Source: an uncultured Verrucomicrobia subdivision 3 bacterium
GTDB lineage: Bacteria > Verrucomicrobiota > Verrucomicrobiae > Limisphaerales > UBA11358
Length of the DNA: 28,672 bases
Assembly: GCA_903847285.1 (NCBI GenBank)
Contig: CAINDH010000116.1
Coordinates: 1 to 28,672 of the forward strand
Direction of reading: 5' to 3'
The translations under genes were made by a program, and so were the position numbers. Below are positions 1-7,416 of this stretch, in pieces (position 1 is the stretch's first letter; the number at the start of each line of letters is the position of its first letter). Under the pieces are notes generated by a model. The model made no database searches and was not told the DNA's origin. It was given only the letters and a program-made list of their open reading frames with translations.

Positions 1-590
1 GCTTGACGGATTTCGAGGCGTTTGCGCGCGACATCTTGCAGACCATCACCGTCAAACCGCTCTCGCTTGAAGTGTTCTCCGACGAATTTTCAGAAATGAA
101 ACGCCAAGGTCTTAAGATTAACGGCTGGGGCAAGAATGTTTACGTCAAGATTCCCATCACCAACTCACGAGGCGAATCCGCGCTGCCGCTCATCAAGGAA
201 CTTGCCAGCGAAGGTGTGAAGCTGAATGTCACCGCACTGCTCACCATCGAGCAAGTGAAAGGCGTGGCGGCGGCATTAAATCCGGTAGTGCCCGCTGTGG
301 TTTCGGTTTTTGCCGGTCGCATCGCAGACACCGGCGTGGATCCGGTCGGCATCATGACGGAGAGCAAAAAGATTCTCGCCGGATTGCCGCAGGCGGAATT
401 GCTTTGGGCGAGCGTGCGCGAAGTGCTGAACATTTTTCAATCCAATGACTGCGGCTGCCATATCGTCACCGTGCCCCACGACATTCTTGGCAAAGCGCAG
501 AAGATGACGGGTATGGATTTGACGGAACTCTCGCTGGATACCGTGAAGATGTTTGCGGCCGATGCAGCCGCGGCGGGCTTTAAGCTCTGA
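1..590 (+). CDS. Transaldolase-family protein, 5'-truncated by the window edge
   Basis: The reading frame is open from the first bases (codons start at position 3) and ends at TGA 588-590, giving 195 visible residues. It resembles the small transaldolase / fructose-6-phosphate aldolase family, class I aldolases that form a Schiff base on a lysine. The segment VYVKIPI (lysine about residue 49 of the visible part) matches the family's catalytic-lysine strand, followed by a 'LNVTALLT' strand and a 'SVFAGRIADTG' strand typical of the barrel. The family normally has about 30 further N-terminal residues carrying the first strand and the TNPS-type loop; these lie outside the window, so the TTG at position 3 is not a real start. 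It would act in cytosolic pentose-phosphate or related sugar metabolism. The substrate cannot be decided from sequence. The gene converges with the GT9 gene, with no gap between the two stop codons. Confidence 0.85.
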   Translation, partial: LTDFEAFARDILQTITVKPLSLEVFSDEFSEMKRQGLKINGWGKNVYVKIPITNSRGESALPLIKELASEGVKLNVTALLTIEQVKGVAAALNPVVPAVVSVFAGRIADTGVDPVGIMTESKKILAGLPQAELLWASVREVLNIFQSNDCGCHIVTVPHDILGKAQKMTGMDLTELSLDTVKMFAADAAAAGFKL

Positions 591-1658
591 TCAAATTAAC
601 TTCGTCACCACCTCGAAAACATCCGCGACCTTTACCGACTCCATGCATGCGATGAGTTCTTCGCGCGTGCCTTTGATGTCGCTGCCATCGTAGCGGTAAA
701 AATCCAGCCCATTGCCATTCACCACGGGATTTTTCACCAGCGTGAACTGGTTTCCGTAAGGCCAGTTCGTCACATTCAACGTCGGCGCTTCGATGACGAT
801 TTGGTTCGGCACCTTCACCGCCGCCGCGATGTGCATGAGCGACGTGTCTACGCTCAAAAACGCGCTGCCGCGCTTCATCAACGCCGCCGTCTCGCGCAGA
901 TTTTTCGTCTTGGCCTCGCGCGTCAGGTCAGCGTTTGCTTGCGCCAGCACCACACCGTGATCCTTGGCCTCCTCCGGCCCGCCGAACAGCAGCACATGGA
1001 TATCCGGACGCTGCTTGTTCAACTGCCGCACCAGACCAGCATGATTCTTCAACGGCCAGCGTTTCAATGGCAAATTCTTCGTGCCGCCGGAACCGACGTG
1101 GATGCCGAGAATTTTTTTGCCGAACAACTTATGCTTCGTCAGGAAGTCGTCCGCGAACCGCTCGTCGCCCGGTTCGAGAAAAAATTCCATCGAGTGCGCC
1201 GGGAGTTTTTTCTGCGCCCCAATCATCGGCAGCACGTCAAAATTGTTATCAATCGAATGCCGCGTGTAATCCTGCGGCAACGAACCAGTGACCAACCAGC
1301 GGTCAAGCCAGTTGAAACATTCGTATTCATGACTGATGCGCACCTGCGCGCCCGCGAGCCAAGCGGCGATGCGATAGTGGATGCGGCTCTGCGGATGCGT
1401 GTTCACGGAAAGCTGGTAGCGTTCGCGACGCAGCGACCACAGGAAACGCATCGCCTCCAGCTTGCCGCACTTCATCAAGTTTTTCTGGAACACCCGGTTC
1501 ACATTAGGATTGTGCTCCAGCAAATCCTTCGCGCCCGGCCACATCACCAACGCATCAATCACCGCATCGGGAAAATTCTCGCGCAGCTCACGGATGAACG
1601 GCGTCGCGATCAGCGTGTCGCCGATGCCGGCGAGGGAGATGACGAGAATTTTCTTCAC
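591..1658 (-). CDS. Glycosyltransferase family 9 (heptosyltransferase-like)
   Basis: A 355-residue protein with the GT9 layout. The N-terminal Rossmann half begins KKILVISLAGIGDTLIATPFIREL, and the C-terminal half holds 'ILGIHVGSGG', a KRWP segment and 'FLSVDTSLMHIAAAV', the usual nucleotide-sugar binding region. GT9 enzymes such as WaaC/WaaF/WaaQ transfer heptose from ADP-heptose to the lipopolysaccharide core at the cytosolic face of the inner membrane. The GTG start at 1658 was chosen because it lies directly before the conserved first strand and overlaps the TGA of the upstream adenylyltransferase gene in a GTGA junction, which suggests translational coupling. The frame stays open further upstream, but that part is a shadow of the adenylyltransferase. 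Acceptor specificity is not visible. Confidence 0.9.
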   Translation of the reverse strand: MKKILVISLAGIGDTLIATPFIRELRENFPDAVIDALVMWPGAKDLLEHNPNVNRVFQKNLMKCGKLEAMRFLWSLRRERYQLSVNTHPQSRIHYRIAAWLAGAQVRISHEYECFNWLDRWLVTGSLPQDYTRHSIDNNFDVLPMIGAQKKLPAHSMEFFLEPGDERFADDFLTKHKLFGKKILGIHVGSGGTKNLPLKRWPLKNHAGLVRQLNKQRPDIHVLLFGGPEEAKDHGVVLAQANADLTREAKTKNLRETAALMKRGSAFLSVDTSLMHIAAAVKVPNQIVIEAPTLNVTNWPYGNQFTLVKNPVVNGNGLDFYRYDGSDIKGTREELIACMESVKVADVFEVVTKLI

Positions 1659-2140
1659 AACCGCGAAATCTTTTCCAGCAAGCCAGTCGTGGATTTGCCA
1701 GGAACAAAAGGAACGAGAACAATTTTGCCGCCTGCTGATTCTACGGCGCGGCGCTCGTCCTGGTTCAACGTTTCCAATGTGTAATCGCCGCCTTTGACGT
1801 AGATGTCTGGCTGCGCGGCGGCGAGAAATTTTGTGGCCGTCACTTCCGTGAAAATGCAGACGCCATCCACGCTTTGCAAAGCGGCGAGAACCGACTCGCG
1901 ATCTGATTCCGAATTCAACGGACGACCCGCGCCTTTCAAGCCGCGCACCGCCGCGTCGCTGTTCACACCAATGAGCAGCGCGTCGCCGAAATTGCGCGCG
2001 TTCTCGAGATAGGTGACGTGGCCGAGATGCAGGATGTCGAAGCAACCGTTGGTGACAACGAGTTTTCTGCCCGAAGCGCGCATAGTCTTGCGCCACTCCG
2101 GCAATTTGTCCCACGCGATGATCTTGCCAAGGAAGTTCAC
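1655..2140 (-). CDS. rfaE2: D-glycero-beta-D-manno-heptose 1-phosphate adenylyltransferase (stand-alone)
   Basis: A cytidylyltransferase-fold protein that would activate heptose 1-phosphate with ATP to ADP-heptose, the donor for GT9 enzymes. Visible motifs are 'VVTNGCFDILHLGHVTYLE' (the HxGH nucleotide-binding motif), 'LIGVNSDAAVRGLKG', 'RPLNSESDR' and 'YVKGGDYT'. Only the nucleotidyltransferase half of HldE is present; the sugar-kinase half must be elsewhere or is supplied by another kinase. The GTG at 2140 gives 161 residues, the usual length of stand-alone RfaE2, and leaves about 100 bp to the divergent mqnA. An ATG at 2203 would add 21 residues and leave only 36 bp. Neither start has a clear ribosome-binding site. 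Its TGA overlaps the start of the GT9 gene. Confidence 0.88.
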   Translation of the reverse strand: MNFLGKIIAWDKLPEWRKTMRASGRKLVVTNGCFDILHLGHVTYLENARNFGDALLIGVNSDAAVRGLKGAGRPLNSESDRESVLAALQSVDGVCIFTEVTATKFLAAAQPDIYVKGGDYTLETLNQDERRAVESAGGKIVLVPFVPGKSTTGLLEKISRL

Positions 2141-2239
2141 GCCCGCAGTCTGCCGGTGCAACGTGGATTCGCCAACTGGAAATTTTGAACTTAAGTTGCC
2201 CATGACACGCCGCGCTGAATTTTGTAGCCTCCCCGCACT

Positions 2240-3007
2240 TTGGAAACGTCGCAAAAATTCCGCATCGGCTCCGTGCCTTACTTGAACGCCGCGCCGCTAA
2301 CGCGCGACCTCGGCGTGGAACTCGTCCTCGCTACGCCCGCCAAACTGGCGGAGATGCTGCGGCGCGATGAGTTGGACGCCGCGCTTGTAAGCATCACCGA
2401 GGTTTTGCTCAACGACCGTTACGATATCCTCGACGGCGTGGCTATCGCCTCGCTTGGCGAAGTCTTTAGCGTTTTTCTCGCGCACAAAAAACCGCTGGCG
2501 GAAGTGACGGAAGTTTTCTGCGACACGGCGTCGCTTACCAGCGTGAACCTGCTGAAAGTTCTGCTCGCCGAGCGTGGTTTGAAACCGGAGTTCAAGCCGC
2601 TGGACAGTTACGAGGCGGCGAGAGAAAAAGATTTCGTCCTGCTCATCGGCGACCGTGCGATTGAATTTCAACGCGCACCACATACGCACGAAATCTTCGA
2701 CCTCGGCACCGCGTGGCTGGAATTGACGCGGCTACCGTTTGTGTTCGCCGTGTGGGCGCTTCGACGCGGCGTGGAGAACCGTGAGTTGCGACATGAACTG
2801 AAGGCCGCGAAAAATTTCGGTATCGAGACGCTGGACTACCTTATCGAGACGCGCGAGAAGTTTGACAAAGATTTCCGGCGCGATTATTTCGAGTGGCACA
2901 TCCACTATCATCTCGCCGAGGACGAGAAGCGCGGCATCGCAAAATTCTGCGATCTGCTCCGCAAACATAACCTCGGCCTGGTGTTCGAGCCGAAGTTTGT
3001 GGTTTAG
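2240..3007 (+). CDS. mqnA: Chorismate dehydratase MqnA (futalosine menaquinone pathway)
   Basis: A 255-residue protein of the MqnA/MqnD periplasmic-binding-like fold that removes water from chorismate to give 3-[(1-carboxyvinyl)oxy]benzoate, the first step of the futalosine route to menaquinone. The N-terminus 'RIGSVPYLNAAPL' is the family signature, followed by 'RRDELDAALVSITEVL', and 'LLIGDRAI' and 'DLGTAWLELTRLPFVFAVW' at the expected places. It would be cytosolic. The start is TTG at 2240, placed just before the signature. The TAG stop overlaps the TAA of the convergent Sel1 gene (shared TTAG, 3004-3007). The family assignment is firm. Other mqn genes are not in the window. Confidence 0.93.
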   Translation: METSQKFRIGSVPYLNAAPLTRDLGVELVLATPAKLAEMLRRDELDAALVSITEVLLNDRYDILDGVAIASLGEVFSVFLAHKKPLAEVTEVFCDTASLTSVNLLKVLLAERGLKPEFKPLDSYEAAREKDFVLLIGDRAIEFQRAPHTHEIFDLGTAWLELTRLPFVFAVWALRRGVENRELRHELKAAKNFGIETLDYLIETREKFDKDFRRDYFEWHIHYHLAEDEKRGIAKFCDLLRKHNLGLVFEPKFVV

Positions 3008-4266
3008 TATTTTGAGGTATTGGGACGCTCCAGCATACCAAGGCCAATTGCTTTAGTATGATACGCATCTGCCTTGGCTAAATCTTTTTCAACTCCAATT
3101 CCTTCCCGATAGCATTTTTCTACATAAAGCGCACTGGCGCCGTTATCATGCATGTCGGCCAACTCTAAATTTTTCAAAAACTTTTGTTTTTGAATCGCTA
3201 GTTCTTTGAGGGCATTTTCTTTGGCAACTCGCTGCGCTTCCGCCTCAAGCGTTTCGTCAGATTTCGTAAAATATTCAGTTGCTTTGGCTGCGTCTTTTTT
3301 AACCCCATACCCATCACGATAAAATTCGCCCAAGCGCCGCATAGCGAGCGCGTCACCCTGTTCAGCCAAATCTTTTTGCCGCTCGAATTTTTTAGCTTTC
3401 TCGGCTTCAATCGCTACCAATTTTGCAATCCGTTCGGCTTCAATTCTCACTCGCTCGGCTTCAGCCTGCGCCTCTACGAGTTCTCTTTGCGCCCGTCTTT
3501 CATCTTCGATAGCTGCCCGTTTTGCCTCAGCTGCTTTATAAACTGCCGCCATCTCCTCTGCTGACCATACTTTGATGCAAGGCAAGCCATAGTCTAATTT
3601 TCTAACCGTTAGAACGCGCTTATCAGAGTTAGTATACGTGATGTAACCAGTATCGTATGCCATCAGCCGTTCGTAGCCACGACCCTCTTGCACTGGGTAA
3701 GGAAAATTCACGACCAAGAAAAAATCGTCACCATAAATTTTTTCATGCTGTGTTTTGGTCACCTGCGTTGCTTGGGTGCTCGTTCTTCTTGTGTTTCGTT
3801 TTTGCAATTCAGTCTCCGACTCATTGGAAACTTCTCCTCGTGTTGTAACTACATCAGCGCTCTGATTAATCTCAGCAGTTATTGATAAAACTCTTCCAAA
3901 GCTCCCCTGAAAAAGTATTCCCATCGGCTCAATTGACTGCACTTTGCCTTGAAACTGTTGCCAACCATCGTTGCCAATATAGTTGGTAGAACCGTTTATT
4001 TTTCTCCAAGGATCTTTGGAGTAAATTTTTATTATTTCATTTTGCCGGCTGACGACTTCGCTTTCTTGCTGAGCTTGTTCACGAGCGTATGCATCAGAAA
4101 TGAACCGTTGTTGATCAGCTTTATCAGCAGCCGATTTCGGCAACCCCCATTCAGGCCCTTGCGGTGGCAGCAGGGCATTGTCTGCTGCTAGCCCCACTGA
4201 GCCAACGATGAGAAGCACGCCTAAAACCGGTGCAGCGGGCGAAAAGGTTAATTGTATCAGCTTCAT
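3004..4266 (-). CDS. Secreted coiled-coil protein with Sel1-like repeats
   Basis: A 420-residue protein with an N-terminal signal peptide (hydrophobic about residues 11-27, likely cleavage near GLA-A). A region of about 190 residues matches no family I recognise. A charged, Ala/Glu/Arg-rich coiled coil follows at about 238-300, then two Sel1-type repeats (about 300-336, 'GEFYRDGYGVKKDAAKATEYF', and about 373-408, 'EKCYREGIGVEKDLAKADAY'). Sel1 repeats are helical protein-interaction modules; no catalytic motif is visible. It would act in the periplasm. It lies 109 bp downstream of the pfkB-family gene on the same strand. Base composition is lower in GC than its neighbours (25 of 60 bases in 3601-3660, against 40 of 60 in 8581-8640 inside the ammonia-lyase), which may indicate a separate origin. 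Confidence 0.8.
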   Translation of the reverse strand: MKLIQLTFSPAAPVLGVLLIVGSVGLAADNALLPPQGPEWGLPKSAADKADQQRFISDAYAREQAQQESEVVSRQNEIIKIYSKDPWRKINGSTNYIGNDGWQQFQGKVQSIEPMGILFQGSFGRVLSITAEINQSADVVTTRGEVSNESETELQKRNTRRTSTQATQVTKTQHEKIYGDDFFLVVNFPYPVQEGRGYERLMAYDTGYITYTNSDKRVLTVRKLDYGLPCIKVWSAEEMAAVYKAAEAKRAAIEDERRAQRELVEAQAEAERVRIEAERIAKLVAIEAEKAKKFERQKDLAEQGDALAMRRLGEFYRDGYGVKKDAAKATEYFTKSDETLEAEAQRVAKENALKELAIQKQKFLKNLELADMHDNGASALYVEKCYREGIGVEKDLAKADAYHTKAIGLGMLERPNTSKY

Positions 4267-4375
4267 GTTTTTGAAATTTTATTCCCGTTCCCGTTGCCAT
4301 CATTTGTGATCACTCTTGATACAACACCTGCCGACATTGCGCCACAAGCAAAACCTTGCCAAAAAGAAGCCAAAA

Positions 4376-5275
4376 TCAGAACTTCGTCAGCTTCTCCAGT
4401 TCCTTCACGCGTTTCTCGATGTCGCTGCGCTTGGTCTTCGTTGTGGTGTTCACGCCAAAACCTTCGCAGCAGAACGACGCGGTGACGCTGCCGTAAACCA
4501 TCGCGCGGCGGATGTTGTTATCAACGGAACCTTTCGCGGTCGCGAGATAGCCCATCATGCCGCCGACGAACGAATCGCCTGCGCCAGTCGGATCTTCCAC
4601 GGCGTGCAACGGATACGCGGGGCAGATGAACACGCCCTTCGGGCCGGAGAGAATCGAGCCGTGCGAACCTTTTTTGATGATGACGTATTTCGGTCCGAGC
4701 TTGTGGATCTTCTTCAGTGCTTTGAAGATGTTGTCTTCCTTGGTGAAGAGTTCGGCTTCGCTGTCGTTGAGCACAAAACCATCCACGCGCTTGAGCAGCT
4801 TGAGCAGATCGGCGAGCGCGATGTTGATCCACAAGTCCATCGAGTCGGCCACAACGAACTTTGGCTTCTTCATCTGGTCGAGCACGGAAAGTTGCAGCGC
4901 AGGCGCGATGTTCGCGAGCAGCACGAATTGGGCGTTTTTGTAGGCGGCGGGCAGCTTCGGCTGGAACGTTTCAATCACGCCCAGCTCGGTGGCGAGCGTG
5001 CGGCGGTTGTTCATGTTCACTTCGTATTCGCCGCTCCAGTGAAAGGTTTTGCCGGGAAGAATCTGCAAGCCCGTGAGGTCGATGCCGTGCTTCTTGTAAA
5101 GCTGGGTGTATTTGGGCGGAAAATCTTCGCCCACGCCACCAACGAGTTTCACCGGCGAAAAAAAACTGGCCGCCACCGCCGCATGGCTGGCGGAGCCGCC
5201 AAGCAGGCGCGGGTTTTCTTTGGTGGGAGTTTTAATGGAGTCGAGTGCAGTGGTGCCGACGATGAGGACGCTCAT
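4376..5275 (-). CDS. PfkB-family carbohydrate/nucleoside kinase
   Basis: A 299-residue ribokinase-like protein that would phosphorylate a sugar or nucleoside with ATP in the cytosol. The N-terminal signature 'LLGGSASHAAVAASFF' (about 24-39) and the C-terminal signature 'EDPTGAGDSFVGGMMGYL' (about 227-244, catalytic Asp 234) are both intact. 'FVLNDSEAELF' (about 167-177) is the usual 'NExE' strand region of the fold. Substrate specificity is not evident, and no transporter or isomerase gene adjoins it. It follows the glyoxalase gene by 97 bp containing a hairpin repeat and precedes the Sel1 gene by 109 bp. ATG 5275 is the only start that fits the N-terminal strand. Confidence 0.9.
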   Translation of the reverse strand: MSVLIVGTTALDSIKTPTKENPRLLGGSASHAAVAASFFSPVKLVGGVGEDFPPKYTQLYKKHGIDLTGLQILPGKTFHWSGEYEVNMNNRRTLATELGVIETFQPKLPAAYKNAQFVLLANIAPALQLSVLDQMKKPKFVVADSMDLWINIALADLLKLLKRVDGFVLNDSEAELFTKEDNIFKALKKIHKLGPKYVIIKKGSHGSILSGPKGVFICPAYPLHAVEDPTGAGDSFVGGMMGYLATAKGSVDNNIRRAMVYGSVTASFCCEGFGVNTTTKTKRSDIEKRVKELEKLTKF

Positions 5276-5312
5276 GTTTTTATGTCTGTTGTTTAATTTT
5301 TGGTTTTAGTTG

Positions 5313-5365
5313 CCCCCCCCTCACCCCAACCTTCTCTCCTAAAAGAGGCGAGGGAGAAGATGGGG
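5313..5365. repeat. Imperfect inverted repeat in the intergenic gap (REP-like hairpin)
   Basis: A run of eight C (5313-5320) leads into a pyrimidine-rich arm (5324-5338, CCCCAACCTTCTCTC). A purine-rich arm at 5352-5365 (GGGAGAAGATGGGG) can pair back with one mismatch, one bulge and one G-T pair. This layout, 'CCCTCACCCCAACC...' followed by its complement, resembles intergenic hairpin repeats found scattered in many bacterial genomes. It lies between the glyoxalase and pfkB-family genes, which are read in the same direction, and could weaken read-through or stabilise a transcript end. Whether it is repeated elsewhere in the genome cannot be seen here. Confidence 0.5.
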
Positions 5366-5372
5366 CGCGCGG

Positions 5373-5753
5373 TTACTTTTTCTGGATCAATTCAATCTCG
5401 TAGCCTTCGGGCGCATCCACAAAGGCAAATGTTGTTCCTTGTGAACTGGTGATCGGGCCGTCGGAAAATTTAAGGCCGTGCTTGGCGAGGTGTTTTTCAA
5501 ATTCTGCGAGGCTCTCGACTTCAAACGCCAGATGCGTGAGGTCGGGCTGGCACTTCACTGGCTCGCTGCCGGGCAGGTAACAAATTTCGATAAGTTCCTC
5601 GCTGCCGTCCGCCTGCAAGAAGGCAAGTTCCGAACCGCGCGGCGATTTGTGGCGCTTCACTTCGGCGAGGCCGAGGACGTCGCGGTAAAATGCCACCGTG
5701 CGTTCGAGATCGTTCACGCGATAGCGCGTGTGGAGGAGTTTGCCGACTTTCAT
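5373..5753 (-). CDS. gloA: Glyoxalase I-like (lactoylglutathione lyase, VOC family)
   Basis: A 126-residue vicinal-oxygen-chelate protein. The four expected metal ligands fall almost exactly where they do in E. coli GloA: His8 ('LLHTRYRV'), Glu56 ('LIEICY'), His74 ('LTHLAF') and Glu121 ('YEIELIQ'). The segment 'DLERTVAFYRDVLGL' is typical. It would isomerise the methylglyoxal-thiol adduct to a lactoyl thioester in the cytosol, although another VOC activity is possible and the thiol need not be glutathione in this phylum. The ATG at 5753 was chosen because it gives the normal start; the frame runs open upstream to 5834 but that extension has no family similarity. It lies 46 bp downstream of the FAD-dependent desaturase-like gene. 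Confidence 0.82.
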   Translation of the reverse strand: MKVGKLLHTRYRVNDLERTVAFYRDVLGLAEVKRHKSPRGSELAFLQADGSEELIEICYLPGSEPVKCQPDLTHLAFEVESLAEFEKHLAKHGLKFSDGPITSSQGTTFAFVDAPEGYEIELIQKK

Positions 5754-5799
5754 GGCGCGGAAGATAGCGGGAAATCCGACTGGAGGAAACATTGAAAAC

Positions 5800-7302
5800 T
5801 CAAACGATGTTCGTGGAAAATTCCTTCCCGTCACGCTTACACAGCAATTGAATGACGTGCCGGCCAGAATAAAAACACGGTGGCACGCCGCCGCCGGGCA
5901 TCACCCATTGGCCAGCCATGTAAAAATTTTCCAGCCCTGGGAGCGTCTTCTTGAACGGCGTGCGCAATGCCTTAGGTGTGGGCGACCAGCCCATGAACGC
6001 GCCCTCATGGTTCAGTGTGTAGCGCCACGTCGTGTAAGGCGTGGCTACATCGGTCAGTTCCACCTGCGCGGTGAAGCCGGGATACTGCCGCTCCAAGCGC
6101 GCGAGCACTTCGTCACACACGGCTTTCTTGGCGGCGGCGTAGGTTTCAGGCTGATCGCGCAGGTCGTTCCAGAATTTCCAGTCGGTGATGAGTAGCACTT
6201 GGGCGACGGTCTTGCCAGCATCGGCAAAGTTCGTTCCATAGTTGAAGAAGCGCAGCGGAAAGCCGTCGATAATTTCGTTGCCGACCTTCATCGTGTCTTT
6301 GAACAACAGAAAATTCAGCGCTGGCTCCTTGGAGAAATCACAGTTCACGCCGAAGCTGATGGTCATGAGCGGCCGGATGCGCGACCAGTTCTCGTAACGC
6401 GCCTTGAGCTTGGCGTCCACAAATTTTCCGCCAAGCAATTTGAAAATGGTCGTGAAACCATCGCCCGCCGAAACGACGGTGTCCGCGCGATGCTCAGTGC
6501 CGTTCTCCAAGCGCACGCCGACGGCGCGGTTGTTTTCGACGATGATTTCTTTAACGGTGGAGTTGAACTGGATTTCGCCGCCAAGATTTTTGTAGCGCTC
6601 CACCAAGCTCTCCGCGAAATCGCCGCAGCCAGCGGTGATGAATCCCATCTGACGATTTGCCAACAGCGCGAGGAGGAACAGCATGAACCACGCGGGCATC
6701 TCTGGCAGAAACAGATGCGTTAGCATCCGGCGCAGGCAATCATTCTTAACCGACTTGGAGAATTCGATGATGTTCTTGTTGTATTCGCCGCCCATGTAGC
6801 GCAGCGAACGGCGCAGGTGCCACATCTGTTTCAACATCCCCAACGGGCCGAGTAATTCCACCGGCTTTTCCATCAGCAGAAAGATGTCGGTCTTTTGCAG
6901 CGAGCGCACACCGGCGAAGAATTCATCAATCAGCTTGGTGTCTTCAGGAGCAATTTTTTTTAGTTCGGCAGTCAGTTTTTCCAAGTCGGGTGTGAAGCTG
7001 ACTTGATGTCCGGTTGGCTCGTCAATGAAGTGGACGTAATCCTCCAAGTCAGGAAAATGTCGTCCATTCAATACACCCAACTCCTGATAAAGTTTGTGGC
7101 ACGCGAGCCCGGGGCGGTGCCCCATGAGATAATGCACGCCGCCGTCAATCAGGTAGCCGCTGCGCCGCCACGCCTTCGCCACGCCGCCCGGCTCGGCATA
7201 ATGTTCCAAGATAATCGAGCGATAGCCGTTCATCCGCGCATAGCAGCCCGTCGCAAGTCCCGCGAGACCCGCGCCGATGATGATGATGGATTTCTCAGCC
7301 AT
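5800..7302 (-). CDS. FAD-dependent oxidoreductase, phytoene desaturase / carotenoid isomerase-like
   Basis: A 500-residue flavoprotein with an N-terminal dinucleotide-binding motif GAGLAG (residues 10-15), an acidic ribose-binding strand ending 'IILEHYAEPGG', and the CrtI/CRTISO-type C-terminal FAD-binding stretch 'YMAGQWVMPGGGVP' (about 461-474). The middle 'TAGCGDFAESLVERYKNLGGEI' matches the family's substrate-domain lead-in. Members desaturate, saturate or isomerise long polyenes or related lipids at the membrane. No phytoene synthase or other carotenoid gene lies nearby, so a carotenoid substrate is not assured. It is divergent from the ammonia-lyase gene across 114 bp that hold a perfect dyad, which hints at joint control. 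ATG 7302 starts three residues before the first beta-strand. Confidence 0.85.
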   Translation of the reverse strand: MAEKSIIIIGAGLAGLATGCYARMNGYRSIILEHYAEPGGVAKAWRRSGYLIDGGVHYLMGHRPGLACHKLYQELGVLNGRHFPDLEDYVHFIDEPTGHQVSFTPDLEKLTAELKKIAPEDTKLIDEFFAGVRSLQKTDIFLLMEKPVELLGPLGMLKQMWHLRRSLRYMGGEYNKNIIEFSKSVKNDCLRRMLTHLFLPEMPAWFMLFLLALLANRQMGFITAGCGDFAESLVERYKNLGGEIQFNSTVKEIIVENNRAVGVRLENGTEHRADTVVSAGDGFTTIFKLLGGKFVDAKLKARYENWSRIRPLMTISFGVNCDFSKEPALNFLLFKDTMKVGNEIIDGFPLRFFNYGTNFADAGKTVAQVLLITDWKFWNDLRDQPETYAAAKKAVCDEVLARLERQYPGFTAQVELTDVATPYTTWRYTLNHEGAFMGWSPTPKALRTPFKKTLPGLENFYMAGQWVMPGGGVPPCFYSGRHVIQLLCKRDGKEFSTNIV

Positions 7303-7360
7303 TGACCTTGTGCCTTCTGCTCACAATTAAAATTCGTTTTGCTTAAATCGTGCGCCAGCA

Positions 7361-7382
7361 AACACGCCTGCGCTTGCGTGTT
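7361..7382. promoter_or_regulatory. Operator-like dyad between the divergent desaturase-like and ammonia-lyase genes
   Basis: Perfect 7-bp arms AACACGC (7361-7367) and GCGTGTT (7376-7382) are separated by 8 bp. The dyad sits 34 bp upstream of the ammonia-lyase ATG and 58 bp upstream of the desaturase-like ATG, a typical place for a repressor or activator site controlling a divergent pair. The arms are seen directly; the regulatory role is inferred. I could not find convincing -35/-10 pairs in this 114-bp gap. Confidence 0.4.
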
Positions 7383-7416
7383 CAAGCCAATTCCTGTTGA
7401 ATCTGGTTTGAATTCG

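Noticed and set aside
801..1784. Long plus-strand open frame opposite the GT9 gene
   Set aside because: It is antisense to a clear GT9 gene, Arg/His-rich and without any domain; a shadow frame in GC-rich DNA.
1659..2114. N-terminal extension of the GT9 frame
   Set aside because: The extension overlaps the adenylyltransferase gene in another frame, is Arg-rich and has no family similarity; the GTG at 1658 with its GTGA overlap is the better start.
4316..5296. Plus-strand open frame of 326 codons
   Set aside because: Antisense to the PfkB kinase, which has intact motifs; low-complexity composition of a shadow frame.
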